A DNA stretch of 59,672 nt from Anaerolineales bacterium (GCA_016929095.1 JAFGJM010000042.1:1-59672); one strand, 5' to 3'. Shown: positions 28,288 to 38,904, counted from the stretch's first letter. Notes: generated by a model from the letters alone, not told the origin. Translations and numbers: made by a program.

Positions 28288-28454
28288 GTCATTTCCTGAT
28301 TATTTATGCTTGTTAATCTTTGTCGGTCGTAATGCCTGGTTATAGAAGCTCCGTATTTTTTTCGGTGGAAAATATATTTCCTGGCTTTGAAATTGATTTC
28401 AATCGCTGAACGAATAAGTATGTCATGTGATTTTGAAAAAACAAAGTTATACTG
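28288..28454. other. Spacer upstream of pfkA
   Basis: AT-rich region that should contain the pfkA promoter on the minus strand. No convincing element was identified. The repeat element follows at 28455. Confidence 0.35.
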
Positions 28455-28540
28455 GTGGTAAGTCAATATAAAGAAGATGAATTAGTAGTAACGACTTTAG
28501 TCGTTCAATACTCGTAAATAACGACTGAAGTCGTTACTAC
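28455..28540. repeat. Interspersed palindromic repeat (AACGACTxxAGTCGTT type) with shared 29-bp head
   Basis: Two 21-nt arms, GTAGTAACGACTTTAGTCGT plus T (28485-28505) and its near-perfect reverse complement (28520-28540, one mismatch), are each themselves palindromic around AACGACT/AGTCGTT. The preceding 29 bp (GTGGTAAGTCAATATAAAGA and on to AATT, 28455-28483) recur with one mismatch in reverse orientation at 5080-5108. It has the look of a non-coding mobile or REP-like unit. It lies between the divergent pfkA and kinase genes. Confidence 0.75.
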
Positions 28541-28710
28541 ATTCTTCATTTTTCAATGACACAGCACTAGTGTTTGCGATTTGATTTATAGGTATTATAA
28601 ATGCCATTTTGTCATTTTGGGTTCTTACTGCTTTCAGTTTTTTTGGGTAATTTCTCGTCACTTTTTTGTATAATTAGATATTACTTTTTTAATGTAGAGA
28701 GGTCTAAAAC

Positions 28711-31700
28711 ATGGAAGGTGCCTCGATCCTTATTGTTGAAGATGAAGCCATATCTGCACTCTACCTAAAGAATTTATTGACGCGCATGGAATACCAGGTG
28801 TTGGATATGGTTGCTTCTGGTGAGAATGCAATAACCAAAGCCAACGAATTAAAACCCGATCTGGTTTTGATGGATATTCGCCTGGCAGGGGAAATGGATG
28901 GCATTCAAGCCGCGGATTCGATTCATTCTAAACTGGATATCCCGGTTGTCTTTCTTACAGCCCATTTAGACGAGGATAGCATGCGCCGGGCGATGGCTAC
29001 CGAGCCGGCAGGGTATGTGCCTAAGCCCACCAGCGATCGTGAGCTACGCGGTACCATCGAAATGGCGTTGAAGAATGATACATTGAGAAAACAATTGCGC
29101 GCCAGTGAAGCGCGTTACCGCAATATTTTTAAGACAGCTTCGGTGTCGATTTCCGAAATAGATTTTAGCCAGACCAAACAAATGCTGGACGATTTACGTA
29201 AGGAACGTGTTTCCGATATTGCTGAATATATGCGTGAAAATCCCGGTTTTGTCGACCAATTGTTCCTATCTGCGAATTTTTTAGAAAGTAATGAATGGAA
29301 TTTGATTCTGTTGAACGCTTCTAATGCAGAAGAAATGCTTGAAGCGTTAAACAATATTATAGATACCGAAGGGCGGCACCTGTTTCAAGAAATAATTTAT
29401 GCAATTTGGGAAGAGAAACCGTATTACGAAGGCGAAGGCATCATCCGTACGGTGACAGGTGAACCTAAATATATCACGGTAAACATTTCGTTTTTTGCCG
29501 GGGGAAGCGATCTCAGCCGCGTATTAGTGATCGGCACCGATATTTCTCAACGAAAAATAGCTGAAATTGCCTTGCGTGAAAGCGAAGAGAAATACCGCCG
29601 TATTGTGGATACCGCGCAAGAAGGTATTTGTATCATCGGAGAGGATAATTACGTTAATTTTGTCAACGCCCGCCTCGCCGATATGCTTGGATATGAACAA
29701 GAAGAGATCGTTGGGCAACAGCCAATCGATTTTCTTTTTCCCGAGGATCATTATTTTCACTATCAAAGAGTAGATGCCCGCAGGAGAGGAATTGCTGAAC
29801 GGTATGAGCGCCGTTTTCGTTGTAAAGATGGCAGGGCGTTGTGGACTATCGTTTCTGCCTCGCCCATGTTAAATGACCGGGGTGAATTCACGGGGACATT
29901 TGCCATGTTTACGGATATTACCGAGCGTAGAATGGCCGAGAGAGACCTCGCCGAGAGCGAAGAACGCTATCGTATCCTTGTGGAAAGTGCATCTGAAATT
30001 ATTGGCGTCGTTCAAAATGAGCGTTTGGTGTTTATCAATGCGAAAGCAGAACAAGTGTCCGGTTATAGCCGGGCTGAAATAAAATCCTTATCATTTAAAG
30101 AATTAATTCATGCGGCAGATTATGAGGGAGTTGTTGATATACACAGGCGGAAAATGAACGGTGAACCTGTAGAAATGCCATTTCGGGTGCGCATAATAAC
30201 CAAAAGCGGTGAGGTGAGGTGGATGGAAGTCAATTCGACAATCATTACCTGGGAAGGTGCCCCTGCCTTGTTGAATTTCTATATCGATATCACCGAAAGT
30301 CGGAAGGTCGAAGAACAGCTTCGCTTACAAGCCACGGTGTTAGATCAAATTCAGGACATGGTCACAATAACCGATTTGAATGGGCGTATTACTTATATCA
30401 ATGATGCTGAAAGCCAACAATTAAAATATTCAAACCAGGAGATGATTGGTCAAAGTGTGGAGCTTTACGGGGATGATTCTTCCAGGGGAGCGACGCAAAA
30501 AGAAATAATCGAAAAGACTCTCACGGATGGAGCATGGCGCGGTGAAGTGGTTAATTTCGATGCGCAGGGCAATGACTTGATCTTAGATTGTCGAACTCAA
30601 TTGGTTTACGATGAGGAGGGTAAACCGGTTGCCATGTGCGGGATCTCCACGGATATTTCTGAGCGTAAACGTATCGAGAAAGCACTCGCTGAAAGTGAAG
30701 CGCGCTACCGCCAAATCGTCGAAACCACCCAAGAAGGCATTTGGATATTGGATCATAATTTTAAAATAGTTTTTGTGAATCAACGATTATTCGAGATGTT
30801 AGGTTACTCTTATGAAGAATTGATCGGCATGCATATCGATGATCTGGTATACGAAGAGGATATGGTCGATCACAAAAGGCGGAGAGAATCGCGTAAACTT
30901 GGGGTGACCGATCAATATGAACGCCGCTTTCGCCGTAAAGATGGAAAGCAAATTTGGGTAAATGTTACCGCCACACCTATTTTTGATAGTCAAGGGCAGT
31001 TCCAGGGTCCGATTGCTTTAATCACCGATATTACCGCCCGGAAAGAAGCGGATCAGGTATTGCAACGCGAACAAACCAGGATACGCACCCTGGATACGCT
31101 ATCACAAGAGCTTTCGAAATTGAATCTTGATTTCCAGGCTACGCTTCAAACGGCAGCCGTCCGCATCATTGAATTGAATAATGATCTTTGTATCATCAGG
31201 CTGGTTTCCGATGACGGTCAATATTTACAGCCGATTGCAGTGCATCACCCCGATCCAAAGAAGCGGAAGTTGGTTGAGAAACTGTTATTGAAATTGCCAA
31301 GACGGATCGATGAAGGGTTACACGAGCAAATGGTAAAAATCGATCAATCTTTTTTGATTTTCCGGAAAGAGACGCCCGATTTAGTGGCGTTAATGCAAGA
31401 TGAATATATAAAGGGCATGGAAAAAATTAAAGTTGACAAAGGCATGGTTATCCCTCTTAAAGCCCAGGATTCAGTCATCGGTGATATCATTTTGGGGCGC
31501 AATGTGGAGAAAGCACCATATAATGAAGAAGATCGGACATTTTATCAAGAGATTGCCGATCGGATCGCATTAACCATTTCTAATGCCCGGATGTATTCCA
31601 ATGCACAAAAAGAAATCGAAGAACGACGAAAAATCGAAACAGAAATCCGCCTTTCGGAATCGAAGTATCGTGATCTGTTTGAACTTTCTCCCGATTCGAA

Positions 31701-32673
31701 TATTCTCGTAGATACCACTGGGGTTATTCTGGATTGTAATTTGTCGACATCCAATATTTCCGGATTACCGAAAGAGGAAATGGTTGGAAATTTATTTTCC
31801 GATCTGATAAATTTGCCGCCAGAAATATACCAGCTATTTTTTTCATTCGTTGAAAAGGGTGAGTTGGATCGAATTCTACCTCTCGAGGCAGAAATTACTC
31901 GTAAGGATGGGCAAAATCTGATATTAGAGGTTTTTCCTAAACTCATAGAAAAAGATGGGGACATTACAGGTGTTCAGGTCATCTCGCGCGATATCACCGA
32001 TCGTAAACTAAACGAACAAAAACTCAAAGATTCACTGGCAGAGAAAGAGATGTTACTCAGTGAATTGAATCACCGGGTTAAGAATAACCTGGCTTCCATT
32101 GTGTCCATTTTGGATCTTCAAAAGAATTATCTTTCCGATACGCAAATGGTTGACCTGGTTTCGGAACTTCAAGAGCGGGTGCGCCTGTTGACGCTGGTTC
32201 ATGAACAGCTTTATGGCTCGAAAAATTTAAGTCAGATTGATATTGCGAAATATCTTGAAGATCTAACCGCCAATCTGGGGCGAGCATTGATAAAAAACCG
32301 AGATATTCATTTGGATACCCACGCAGATGCAAGTCTATTAAGTGTCGCGGTTGCCATCCCTTGTGGTCAGATCGTTACCGAATTGATGACCAATGCCTTG
32401 AAATACGCTTTCCCGGAAGAGAAACGCGAACTTTGGGAAAATATGCCTCGAAAGATTGAAATTGGATTTCAAGAAAGCGGGGAACAATATATCTTAACCG
32501 TCAGCGATAATGGCGTCGGTTTGCCTCGTGGCGTTAATTTCGAAAACGCGGAAACATTAGGGATGCAATTGGTTTGTTTATTAACCCGCCAATTAGGAGG
32601 GGTTATTGAAGCCAATGGTCATCCGGGGACAACTGTTTGCGTGAAGTTCCCCTGTTCTCCGTTGAACCGCTAA
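28711..32673 (+). CDS. Hybrid sensor histidine kinase: REC, six PAS, GAF, HisKA_2, HATPase
   Basis: 1320-residue soluble signalling protein with no membrane segment. Receiver domain 1-120 with phospho-acceptor Asp55 (LVLMDIRL). A divergent PAS-like region (about 130-283) and four canonical PAS domains follow (about 291-408, 415-530, 541-653, 660-780), each ending in a D-I-[ST]-x-R/S motif linked by ESEERY/ESEARY coiled coils. GAF is at about 785-963 and a last PAS at 983-1100. The transmitter is of the HisKA_2/LytS-like kind: SELNHRVKNNLASI with the phospho-His near 1120, then ELMTNALKYAF and VSDNGVGLP in the ATPase. Start supported by GAGAGG. An N-terminal receiver on this kinase type suggests it is fed by another kinase. 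No partner regulator is adjacent, except possibly the CheY-like protein at 26068. Confidence 0.93.
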   Translation: MEGASILIVEDEAISALYLKNLLTRMEYQVLDMVASGENAITKANELKPDLVLMDIRLAGEMDGIQAADSIHSKLDIPVVFLTAHLDEDSMRRAMATEPAGYVPKPTSDRELRGTIEMALKNDTLRKQLRASEARYRNIFKTASVSISEIDFSQTKQMLDDLRKERVSDIAEYMRENPGFVDQLFLSANFLESNEWNLILLNASNAEEMLEALNNIIDTEGRHLFQEIIYAIWEEKPYYEGEGIIRTVTGEPKYITVNISFFAGGSDLSRVLVIGTDISQRKIAEIALRESEEKYRRIVDTAQEGICIIGEDNYVNFVNARLADMLGYEQEEIVGQQPIDFLFPEDHYFHYQRVDARRRGIAERYERRFRCKDGRALWTIVSASPMLNDRGEFTGTFAMFTDITERRMAERDLAESEERYRILVESASEIIGVVQNERLVFINAKAEQVSGYSRAEIKSLSFKELIHAADYEGVVDIHRRKMNGEPVEMPFRVRIITKSGEVRWMEVNSTIITWEGAPALLNFYIDITESRKVEEQLRLQATVLDQIQDMVTITDLNGRITYINDAESQQLKYSNQEMIGQSVELYGDDSSRGATQKEIIEKTLTDGAWRGEVVNFDAQGNDLILDCRTQLVYDEEGKPVAMCGISTDISERKRIEKALAESEARYRQIVETTQEGIWILDHNFKIVFVNQRLFEMLGYSYEELIGMHIDDLVYEEDMVDHKRRRESRKLGVTDQYERRFRRKDGKQIWVNVTATPIFDSQGQFQGPIALITDITARKEADQVLQREQTRIRTLDTLSQELSKLNLDFQATLQTAAVRIIELNNDLCIIRLVSDDGQYLQPIAVHHPDPKKRKLVEKLLLKLPRRIDEGLHEQMVKIDQSFLIFRKETPDLVALMQDEYIKGMEKIKVDKGMVIPLKAQDSVIGDIILGRNVEKAPYNEEDRTFYQEIADRIALTISNARMYSNAQKEIEERRKIETEIRLSESKYRDLFELSPDSNILVDTTGVILDCNLSTSNISGLPKEEMVGNLFSDLINLPPEIYQLFFSFVEKGELDRILPLEAEITRKDGQNLILEVFPKLIEKDGDITGVQVISRDITDRKLNEQKLKDSLAEKEMLLSELNHRVKNNLASIVSILDLQKNYLSDTQMVDLVSELQERVRLLTLVHEQLYGSKNLSQIDIAKYLEDLTANLGRALIKNRDIHLDTHADASLLSVAVAIPCGQIVTELMTNALKYAFPEEKRELWENMPRKIEIGFQESGEQYILTVSDNGVGLPRGVNFENAETLGMQLVCLLTRQLGGVIEANGHPGTTVCVKFPCSPLNR

Positions 32674-32714
32674 AGATTTGTGGTTAACCTGAGGGGGATT
32701 TTTTATTTAAATTT

Positions 32715-32755
32715 ATGGATGATTTTACAATGATTTTACATTAATAATCATCCAT
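32715..32755 (+). terminator. Hairpin after the kinase gene
   Basis: ATGGATGATT (32715-32724) pairs perfectly with AATCATCCAT (32746-32755), followed by TTCTCTTA. An AT-rich stem of modest stability about 40 bp after the kinase stop; probable terminator. Confidence 0.45.
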
Positions 32756-33010
32756 TTCTCTTATGCTTCCATCAGCATGGTTTACAAGCTTTTTCAATTT
32801 ATGGGTGACTACATTCAAGCGTATTTATACTTCATTTCTGAAAAAGAGTTTTATTGGAGAACTATCAATTTTAAGGTGTTGTATTTAACAAATTTGTCGG
32901 TGGATTAATACCATCACGTTCCTGTAGGTTTGGCTTTCATCACAACATGCAATTGATTTGAAATCCACGATATTTTCTTTGATATATATTTTTATATCTA
33001 AATATGTTGA
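32756..33010. other. Leader of the first chemoreceptor gene, nothing recognised
   Basis: AT-rich sequence without a reading frame or repeat that I can support. It presumably carries the promoter of the chemoreceptor gene. Confidence 0.35.
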
Positions 33011-33026
33011 GATGAAGGAGGCACGG

Positions 33027-35738
33027 ATGTTTACAAAATTATTTCACCGTATTGGGGGAAGCTTACAAACGAAGATTATTTTATTAGCAGGGATCAGCGT
33101 GATAAGCATGGCAATTCTCTTAGTCGTTTTGGCATTTTGGCAAAGTGGAGAATTTAGCGACCTGGCAAAGAAAGAGATAAATGTACTCACTGATAACGAT
33201 TTAGATCATATCACGATGGGTGTCTATAATATGGTGGCAGCCCAGGATGAATCTGTTCAACAGGAAGTTGATAATAACCTGAATGTGGCAAGATATGTGT
33301 TAGCCAAGCACGGACAGATAAGCCTGGGTACTGATATGATCGATTGGACTGCGGTTAATCAAACAACCAAAGAAACCATGAATGTTTTATTACCGCAATT
33401 GATGGTCGGCGATCAATGGTTGGGCAAAAATGAGAGCATGGATGTCGAATCGGTAGGCGTGGACGAAATCAAGGAACTCGTTGGAGGTACCACAACTGTT
33501 TTCCAACGCATGAATGAAGCAGGAGATATGTTGCGCATAACTACTAATGTAGAAACTGCCGATGGGAAACGCGCCGTGGGCACATTCATCCCTGCCAAGA
33601 ATGCGGATGGAACGCCTAATGCGGTTGTTTCTGAAGTTCTAAAAGGTGAAACCTATCATGGCAGGGCTAATGTCGTTGGGCAATGGTATATCACCGCTTA
33701 TGAACCCATTCGTGATGCCGGCGGACAAATCATCGGCATGTTATATGTGGGCATCAAACAAGAAAATGTCAAATCACTCCGAGAAGCCATATTAAAAACC
33801 AAGGTTGGAGACACAGGATATGTTTTCGTGCTTGGCGGGCAGGGGGATCAAAAAGGTCATTATGTTATTTCTAAAGATGGCGCTCGGGACGGCGAAAACA
33901 TTTGGGATGCGAAAGATGCAAATGGGGAATATTTCATCCAAAATATGGTAAATACCGCCGTGGCTTTACCCGCAGGTGAAATGGGAACCGCAACATATCC
34001 GTGGAAAAATGAAGGCGAAGACGTTGCGCGCATGAAGATTTCCCGGTTGATTTATTATGAACCATGGGATTGGGTAATTGGTGTCGGCGTGTATCAAGAC
34101 GAGCTGCAAGAATATGAGACTATCCTTGAAAATGGGCGCACATCAATGGTAAAGGTAATGGTTGTTGCGGCATTAGTCATCACGATAATCGTAGGTCTCA
34201 TTGGTATGCTGATTGCCCGGACGATGGCAAAGCCAATCAGCCACCTGGCAAAAGTTGCCGATATACTCGCCGAAGGAGATATTAATCAAGATATCCCCTA
34301 CCAAAGCCATGATGAGGTAGGCTTGTTAGCAGATGCATTCCGCCGCTTCATTGACTACATGCAAGATATGGCAAGTACAGCGGATCGTTTAGCCCAGGGA
34401 GATCTTACTGCCGAAGTATCCCCGCGCTCTGCGCAGGATGCCCTGGGAAATGCATTTGCTAAAATGATCATTTCCCTTCGTCGAACAGTGGGAAAGGTGG
34501 CGGCGAATGCAAACAGTCTGATTACTTCTGCAGACGAATTAGCGCTCACAGCCAATCAGGCAGGGCAAGCCACATCACAAATTGCGACCACAGTTAATCA
34601 GGTCGCCATGGGTACCACGCAGCAAACCGCTTCAGTAACCAAGACAGCGGCGTCGGTGGAGGAAATGACGCGTGCCATTGATGGGGTGGCAAAAGGCGCT
34701 CAAGAGCAGGCTGCCGCGGTTCAAAAAGCATCCAATCTAACGGCTGAAATTACCAGTGCCATCGATATGGTGGCAAATAAAGCTCGATCCAGCGCTCAAG
34801 GGGCTTCTGAGGCAGCCAATACGGGTCGGTCCAGCGCCAAGACTATTGAAGATACTATCAAAGGCATGGAAACGATCAAATCGACCGTCGGTCTCTCTGC
34901 ACAAAAAGTACAGGAAATGGGGCAGCGCTCTGAACAAATCGGTGCTATTGTTGAAACCATCGATGATATTGCCTCGCAAACCAACCTTCTGGCGCTCAAT
35001 GCAGCTATAGAAGCAGCCCGGGCTGGCGAGCATGGCAAAGGGTTTGCCGTGGTTGCGGATGAAGTGCGTAAGTTAGCGGAACGGTCTTCGACAGCCACCA
35101 AGGAAATCGGTGATTTGATCAGGGGCATCCAGGAAACCGTAACCGTGGCTGTATCTGCGATGAATGACGGGGCTCAAGAGGTTGAAAATGGCGTGGAACG
35201 GGCTAATCAATCTGGTCAGGCATTGACACTTATCTTACAAGCCATTGAATCGGTCAATAAGCAAGTTGAGGAAATTGCCGATGCTGCGCATCAAATAAAT
35301 GCATCATCGAATGAGCTGGTCAATTCTGTGGACAGCGTTTCAGCGGTCGTAGAGCAGAATACCGCCGCAACCGAACAAATGGCTGCGAGCTCCGGTGAGG
35401 TAAACCAGGCGATTGAAAACATCGCCAGCGTCAGCGAAGAAAATAGCGCGGCGATTGAAGAAGTGAGCGCCTCGGCTGAGGAAATGAGTGCTCAGGTTCA
35501 GGAAGTAACGGCTTCCGCCCAATCTCTGGCGGATATGGCGCATGAATTACAAGAAGTGGTAGCCCAATTCAAGTTGGATATGGACGCACAAGTGAAAACA
35601 GCCGTTAATAGGACACCTGTTGGAGATGGTATTCAAAAAGTAAAAGCAGCTCAAACTGAACCAGATCTTTATTCGGCACACACACAAGCAACAGCAGAGG
35701 GCAGGAGTGGCGATAGCCGTAAAGTGGCAGTGGGTTAG
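33027..35738 (+). CDS. Methyl-accepting chemotaxis protein with periplasmic Cache region
   Basis: 903 residues from the ATG at 33027, chosen because GGAGG lies 6 nt upstream and the usual N-terminus [16 protein letters not shown] starts there; 23 upstream in-frame codons are rejected. TM1 about 15-37, extracytoplasmic Cache3/Cache2-like sensor about 45-370 ([12 protein letters not shown] and [11 protein letters not shown] motifs), TM2 about 376-398, HAMP, a second HAMP-like segment, then the signalling coiled coil with tip [20 protein letters not shown] (about 641-660). The CheA/CheW-binding tip is intact. The C-terminus is a variable linker ending GDSRKVAVG. It is paralogous to the receptor at 36440 and is probably transcribed alone, since a strong terminator follows. 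Confidence 0.95.
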   Translation: MFTKLFHRIGGSLQTKIILLAGISVISMAILLVVLAFWQSGEFSDLAKKEINVLTDNDLDHITMGVYNMVAAQDESVQQEVDNNLNVARYVLAKHGQISLGTDMIDWTAVNQTTKETMNVLLPQLMVGDQWLGKNESMDVESVGVDEIKELVGGTTTVFQRMNEAGDMLRITTNVETADGKRAVGTFIPAKNADGTPNAVVSEVLKGETYHGRANVVGQWYITAYEPIRDAGGQIIGMLYVGIKQENVKSLREAILKTKVGDTGYVFVLGGQGDQKGHYVISKDGARDGENIWDAKDANGEYFIQNMVNTAVALPAGEMGTATYPWKNEGEDVARMKISRLIYYEPWDWVIGVGVYQDELQEYETILENGRTSMVKVMVVAALVITIIVGLIGMLIARTMAKPISHLAKVADILAEGDINQDIPYQSHDEVGLLADAFRRFIDYMQDMASTADRLAQGDLTAEVSPRSAQDALGNAFAKMIISLRRTVGKVAANANSLITSADELALTANQAGQATSQIATTVNQVAMGTTQQTASVTKTAASVEEMTRAIDGVAKGAQEQAAAVQKASNLTAEITSAIDMVANKARSSAQGASEAANTGRSSAKTIEDTIKGMETIKSTVGLSAQKVQEMGQRSEQIGAIVETIDDIASQTNLLALNAAIEAARAGEHGKGFAVVADEVRKLAERSSTATKEIGDLIRGIQETVTVAVSAMNDGAQEVENGVERANQSGQALTLILQAIESVNKQVEEIADAAHQINASSNELVNSVDSVSAVVEQNTAATEQMAASSGEVNQAIENIASVSEENSAAIEEVSASAEEMSAQVQEVTASAQSLADMAHELQEVVAQFKLDMDAQVKTAVNRTPVGDGIQKVKAAQTEPDLYSAHTQATAEGRSGDSRKVAVG

Positions 35739-35834
35739 ATAATTTTAAAAAGGCGCACTGGAAAATTCATCATATTGAATTTCCAATATTCCATCACAAC
35801 GAAATTGAGTCAGGTTCTAAAAGTACGAAATAAA

Positions 35835-35881
35835 TGGCGAAACATCTTGCAAGTTTTTTGAGATGTTTCGCCAGTCTTTTA
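35835..35881 (+). terminator. Rho-independent terminator of the first chemoreceptor gene
   Basis: TGGCGAAACATCT (35835-35847) pairs perfectly over 13 bp with AGATGTTTCGCCA (35861-35873), followed by GTCTTTTA. Confidence 0.9.
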
Positions 35882-36020
35882 TCGAAATAAAGGAGGAAAT
35901 TTTTACATCATATTTCAGGTAATTTTACTAATATTTAATATTAATTTTGAGGACTCCCTGCTATCCTATCAATAAGATTTGCTTCAAGCCACGATTCTTT
36001 TATTTATGCGACATTTATGA

Positions 36021-36152
36021 AGGAGCATTCCAATTTCGTGAAAGGTAAACTACCCGGTTGAAGCGATCTTATTATTATCGGTATACGGATGTGCGGGAGT
36101 GGCTGTTATTCGGTGTGATTTTTCCTTTTGTAAAACGAAAGGGAATGCTCCT
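36021..36152 (+). promoter_or_regulatory. Unidentified 132-nt structured leader candidate
   Basis: AGGAGCATTCC (36021-36031) pairs exactly with GGAATGCTCCT (36142-36152), and TTTCGT (36034-36039) with ACGAAA (36135-36140), closing a 95-nt loop that itself holds GGTAAACTACC (a small hairpin) and CGAT/ATCG arms. It ends 74 nt before an AGGAGG that belongs to a vestigial chemoreceptor start. Such a closed multi-branch fold before a signalling gene suggests a riboswitch or other cis-RNA. It does not match the c-di-GMP-I, c-di-GMP-II or other aptamer consensus I can recall. It could also be a small mobile element with terminal inverted repeats. Confidence 0.4.
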
Positions 36153-36230
36153 GTCGAAATAATGGTTGAGTATTATTTGATGGATTTATTGGATTAAAAG
36201 TATTGATTATTGTTTTTAGTGATTTAGGAG

Positions 36231-36407
36231 GTATTTATCGCATTATTCCACCGTCTCAATATAAAAACCCAAATAGGAGGTAGAAAAGCCAGCCTGAGTA
36301 CAGGCGAGCTTGTGGATTATTCCATCCCGTTTTCTATAAATAAGGATACATCGCCATACAATCATATTATTGAATCCACAAATCCTCCATTCATATGTGA
36401 TGAATAA
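36231..36407 (+). pseudogene. Vestigial 5' end of a third chemoreceptor gene
   Basis: The frame reads ALFHRLNIKTQI, matching the N-terminus of the flanking receptors ([14 protein letters not shown] in the first), then runs into unrelated sequence and a stop at 36405. AGGAGG (36226-36231) sits 5 nt before codon ATC (36237-36239), exactly where an ATG would be expected; the downstream receptor has the same RBS and 5-nt spacing. So the start codon appears lost and the gene body deleted. Alternatively it is a non-canonically started small protein. Confidence 0.5.
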
Positions 36408-36439
36408 GAAATCAAGGTGTCACTTCAAAGGAGGTGTTC

Positions 36440-38698
36440 ATGTTTTCGAAAATTAGAAATAGCATTGGGGGCAGCTTACAAACTAAAACCACATTATTAT
36501 TCTGCGGATTAACCCTGGTGTTATTAGCCGCCTTTGTGACATATGATGTCATTACGCAGCGCAACGCCTTGCAAGATGCTTTACTGCAAAAGGGCATCAT
36601 ATTGGCGCAGGTGAACGCACAGACCGTGGGAGATATTTTTGAAAATGCCATCGCCAGCGGGCAACTGACTGAGGCGCAGGTGTTTGATACGGACTACCAA
36701 CAATTCTATGATGGCGACCCGGCTGATCCTTCAACGATAAAATATCATACCGCCTATGATAGTTTCACCGATGCCAATTTTTTGGCAATCCAGGATTCAC
36801 TTCAGAAAGACGGAGATGTCGTTTTTGCAGTACCCATAGACGTAAATGGTTATATCCCGACGCATAATACGAATTATTCACCTGCTATGACGGGAAATAT
36901 CGAGGAAGATAAAGCCAACCGCACCAAACGCATCTTCAATGATGAAACCGGATTGGCTGCAGCAAAGAACACCCAGGATTATTTACAGGTAGTCTATAAA
37001 CGAGACACAGGTGAGACCATGTGGGATATTTCGGCGCCTGTTTACGTGAATGGTAAACATTGGGGCGGTTTCCGGGTTGGGTTTTCGATTGAACGCGTTA
37101 ACCAGCAACTGGCTGCCACGACTTATCGCATCATTATGATTGCCCTGGTAGTGGTCATTTTAGTAGGCGCAGGCGGCTATCTTGTAGCGCGATCCATCGC
37201 CAAACCGGTGGCTTCCATCAGGAATGTGGCGATCAAATTAGCGGAAGGTGATGTGAATCAACAGGTTGAAGTTCGCTCTAAAGATGAAGTTGGGCAAATG
37301 GCGCAAGCCTTTCAACAAATGATTGCATACCTGCAGGAGATGGCGGACGCAGCCAATAAGCTGGCAAAGGGTGATCTTACCGCACAGGTTTCACCTCTTT
37401 CCGAACGTGATGCCCTGGGGAATGCCTTTGCCCAGATGATAGCTTCTCTGCGTTCAACGGTCGGAAAGGTAGCAGAAAGCGCCAAACTCTTGATCGCTTC
37501 GGCGGATCAGTTGTCTGTTACAGCCAACCAGGCTGGACAGGCAACCACACAAATCGCGACCACGATCAATCAGGTCGCTATGGGCACAACACAACAATCA
37601 GCGTCGGTAACCACGACCGCCGGCTCGGTAGAAGAGATGTCACGTGCCATCGATGGTGTTGCCAAAGGCGCGCAAGAGCAGGCAGTGGCGGTAGAAAAAG
37701 CCTCGCAGGTTACGGCTGAGATCACCAATGCTATTGAAATGGTAGCCAATAATGCGTTATCCAGTGCGAAAGGCGCCTCCGAAGCGGCGAACACGGCGCG
37801 TTCAAGTGCCAAGACGATCAAAGAGACGATTGAAGGCATGGAAGCCATCAAATCGACTGTTGGACTTTCTGCTCAGAAAGTTGAAGAGATGGGTCAGCGT
37901 TCCGAACAAATCGGCGCGATTGTAGAAACGATTGACGATATTGCCTCACAAACCAACCTGCTGGCGCTCAACGCGGCGATTGAAGCAGCCCGCGCTGGCG
38001 AGCACGGCAAAGGATTTGCCGTAGTCGCTGACGAGGTGCGCAAGCTGGCAGAACGTTCCTCCACCGCCACCAAAGAAATCGGCGATTTGATCAAGGGCAT
38101 TCAACAAACCGTGACCGTGGCAGTAGAGACGATGAATGACGGTGCGCAAGAAGTAGAAAAAGGCGTTGAACGGGCTAACCAATCCGGTGAGGCGCTGGGG
38201 TTGATTTTGCAAGCGGTCGAGGCGGTGAACAAACAGGTCGAAGAGATCGCCGAAGCAGCGCAGCAGATCAATACCTCATCGAATGAGCTGGTCAATTCGG
38301 TCGACAGCGTTTCCGCTGTTGTGGAAGAGAACACTGCCGCCACCGAACAAATGGCAGCCAGCTCCGGCGAGGTTAATCAAGCCATCGAAAATATCGCCAG
38401 CGTCAGCGAGGAAAACAGCGCTGCCATCGAAGAAGTGAGCGCTTCGGCTGAAGAAATGAGCGCTCAGGTGGAAGAGGTCACCGCCTCCGCACAGTCATTG
38501 GCGGAAATGGCGCATGATCTTGAACAAGTGGTGGCGCAATTCAATTTAGATGGAAGCTCTGATACTGCTGCGGTGATTGGCCAGGGTGATATGTCAAAAA
38601 CCAAAACAGGTCATATGGAAAAAGGCAGCACCGCTTACCCACCCACAACGATTGGCAGAAAAGCCGGCGATGGGCGGAAAGTAGCTGAAATGAGGTAA
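36440..38698 (+). CDS. Methyl-accepting chemotaxis protein (paralogue of the preceding receptor)
   Basis: 752 residues from the ATG at 36440; AAAGGAGG ends 5 nt upstream, and a GTG at 36434 lies inside that site and is rejected. N-terminus [18 protein letters not shown]1 about 15-37, an extracytoplasmic sensor about 38-225 shorter than that of its neighbour (with [20 protein letters not shown]), TM2 about 227-250, HAMP about 252-303, and a signalling domain nearly identical in protein to the first receptor from [17 protein letters not shown] onward. Codons differ at many synonymous sites, so the duplication is not recent. The linker ends [10 protein letters not shown], echoing the tail of its neighbour. 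A strong terminator follows. Confidence 0.95.
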   Translation: MFSKIRNSIGGSLQTKTTLLFCGLTLVLLAAFVTYDVITQRNALQDALLQKGIILAQVNAQTVGDIFENAIASGQLTEAQVFDTDYQQFYDGDPADPSTIKYHTAYDSFTDANFLAIQDSLQKDGDVVFAVPIDVNGYIPTHNTNYSPAMTGNIEEDKANRTKRIFNDETGLAAAKNTQDYLQVVYKRDTGETMWDISAPVYVNGKHWGGFRVGFSIERVNQQLAATTYRIIMIALVVVILVGAGGYLVARSIAKPVASIRNVAIKLAEGDVNQQVEVRSKDEVGQMAQAFQQMIAYLQEMADAANKLAKGDLTAQVSPLSERDALGNAFAQMIASLRSTVGKVAESAKLLIASADQLSVTANQAGQATTQIATTINQVAMGTTQQSASVTTTAGSVEEMSRAIDGVAKGAQEQAVAVEKASQVTAEITNAIEMVANNALSSAKGASEAANTARSSAKTIKETIEGMEAIKSTVGLSAQKVEEMGQRSEQIGAIVETIDDIASQTNLLALNAAIEAARAGEHGKGFAVVADEVRKLAERSSTATKEIGDLIKGIQQTVTVAVETMNDGAQEVEKGVERANQSGEALGLILQAVEAVNKQVEEIAEAAQQINTSSNELVNSVDSVSAVVEENTAATEQMAASSGEVNQAIENIASVSEENSAAIEEVSASAEEMSAQVEEVTASAQSLAEMAHDLEQVVAQFNLDGSSDTAAVIGQGDMSKTKTGHMEKGSTAYPPTTIGRKAGDGRKVAEMR

Positions 38699-38793
38699 GT
38701 TTTTATTGGTGCAAGGATAATTTCTTTGATGTATCTTATTGGTGAATATATATCGGAGCATATATAGTATTTTACCTCTCCTCCCCCCTTGAT

Positions 38794-38836
38794 CCCTTCC
38801 CCTCTTTATTTTTCAAGAGGGGAAGGGGCATTTTTA
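38794..38836 (+). terminator. Rho-independent terminator of the second chemoreceptor gene
   Basis: CCCTTCCCCTCTT (38794-38806) pairs over 13 bp with AAGAGGGGAAGGG (38815-38827), followed by GGCATTTTTAT. Confidence 0.85.
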
Positions 38837-38904
38837 TCATATTAAGGTATCAGGTATTAGAAAATCAGGGTATTAGGAACCAGGAATTCTTTTGTGACAC
38901 AAAT

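Noticed and set aside
36021..36152. c-di-GMP riboswitch upstream of chemoreceptors
   Set aside because: The GGGCAAACC and ACGCAAAGCC cores of class I and the class II core are absent, so I did not assign a ligand.
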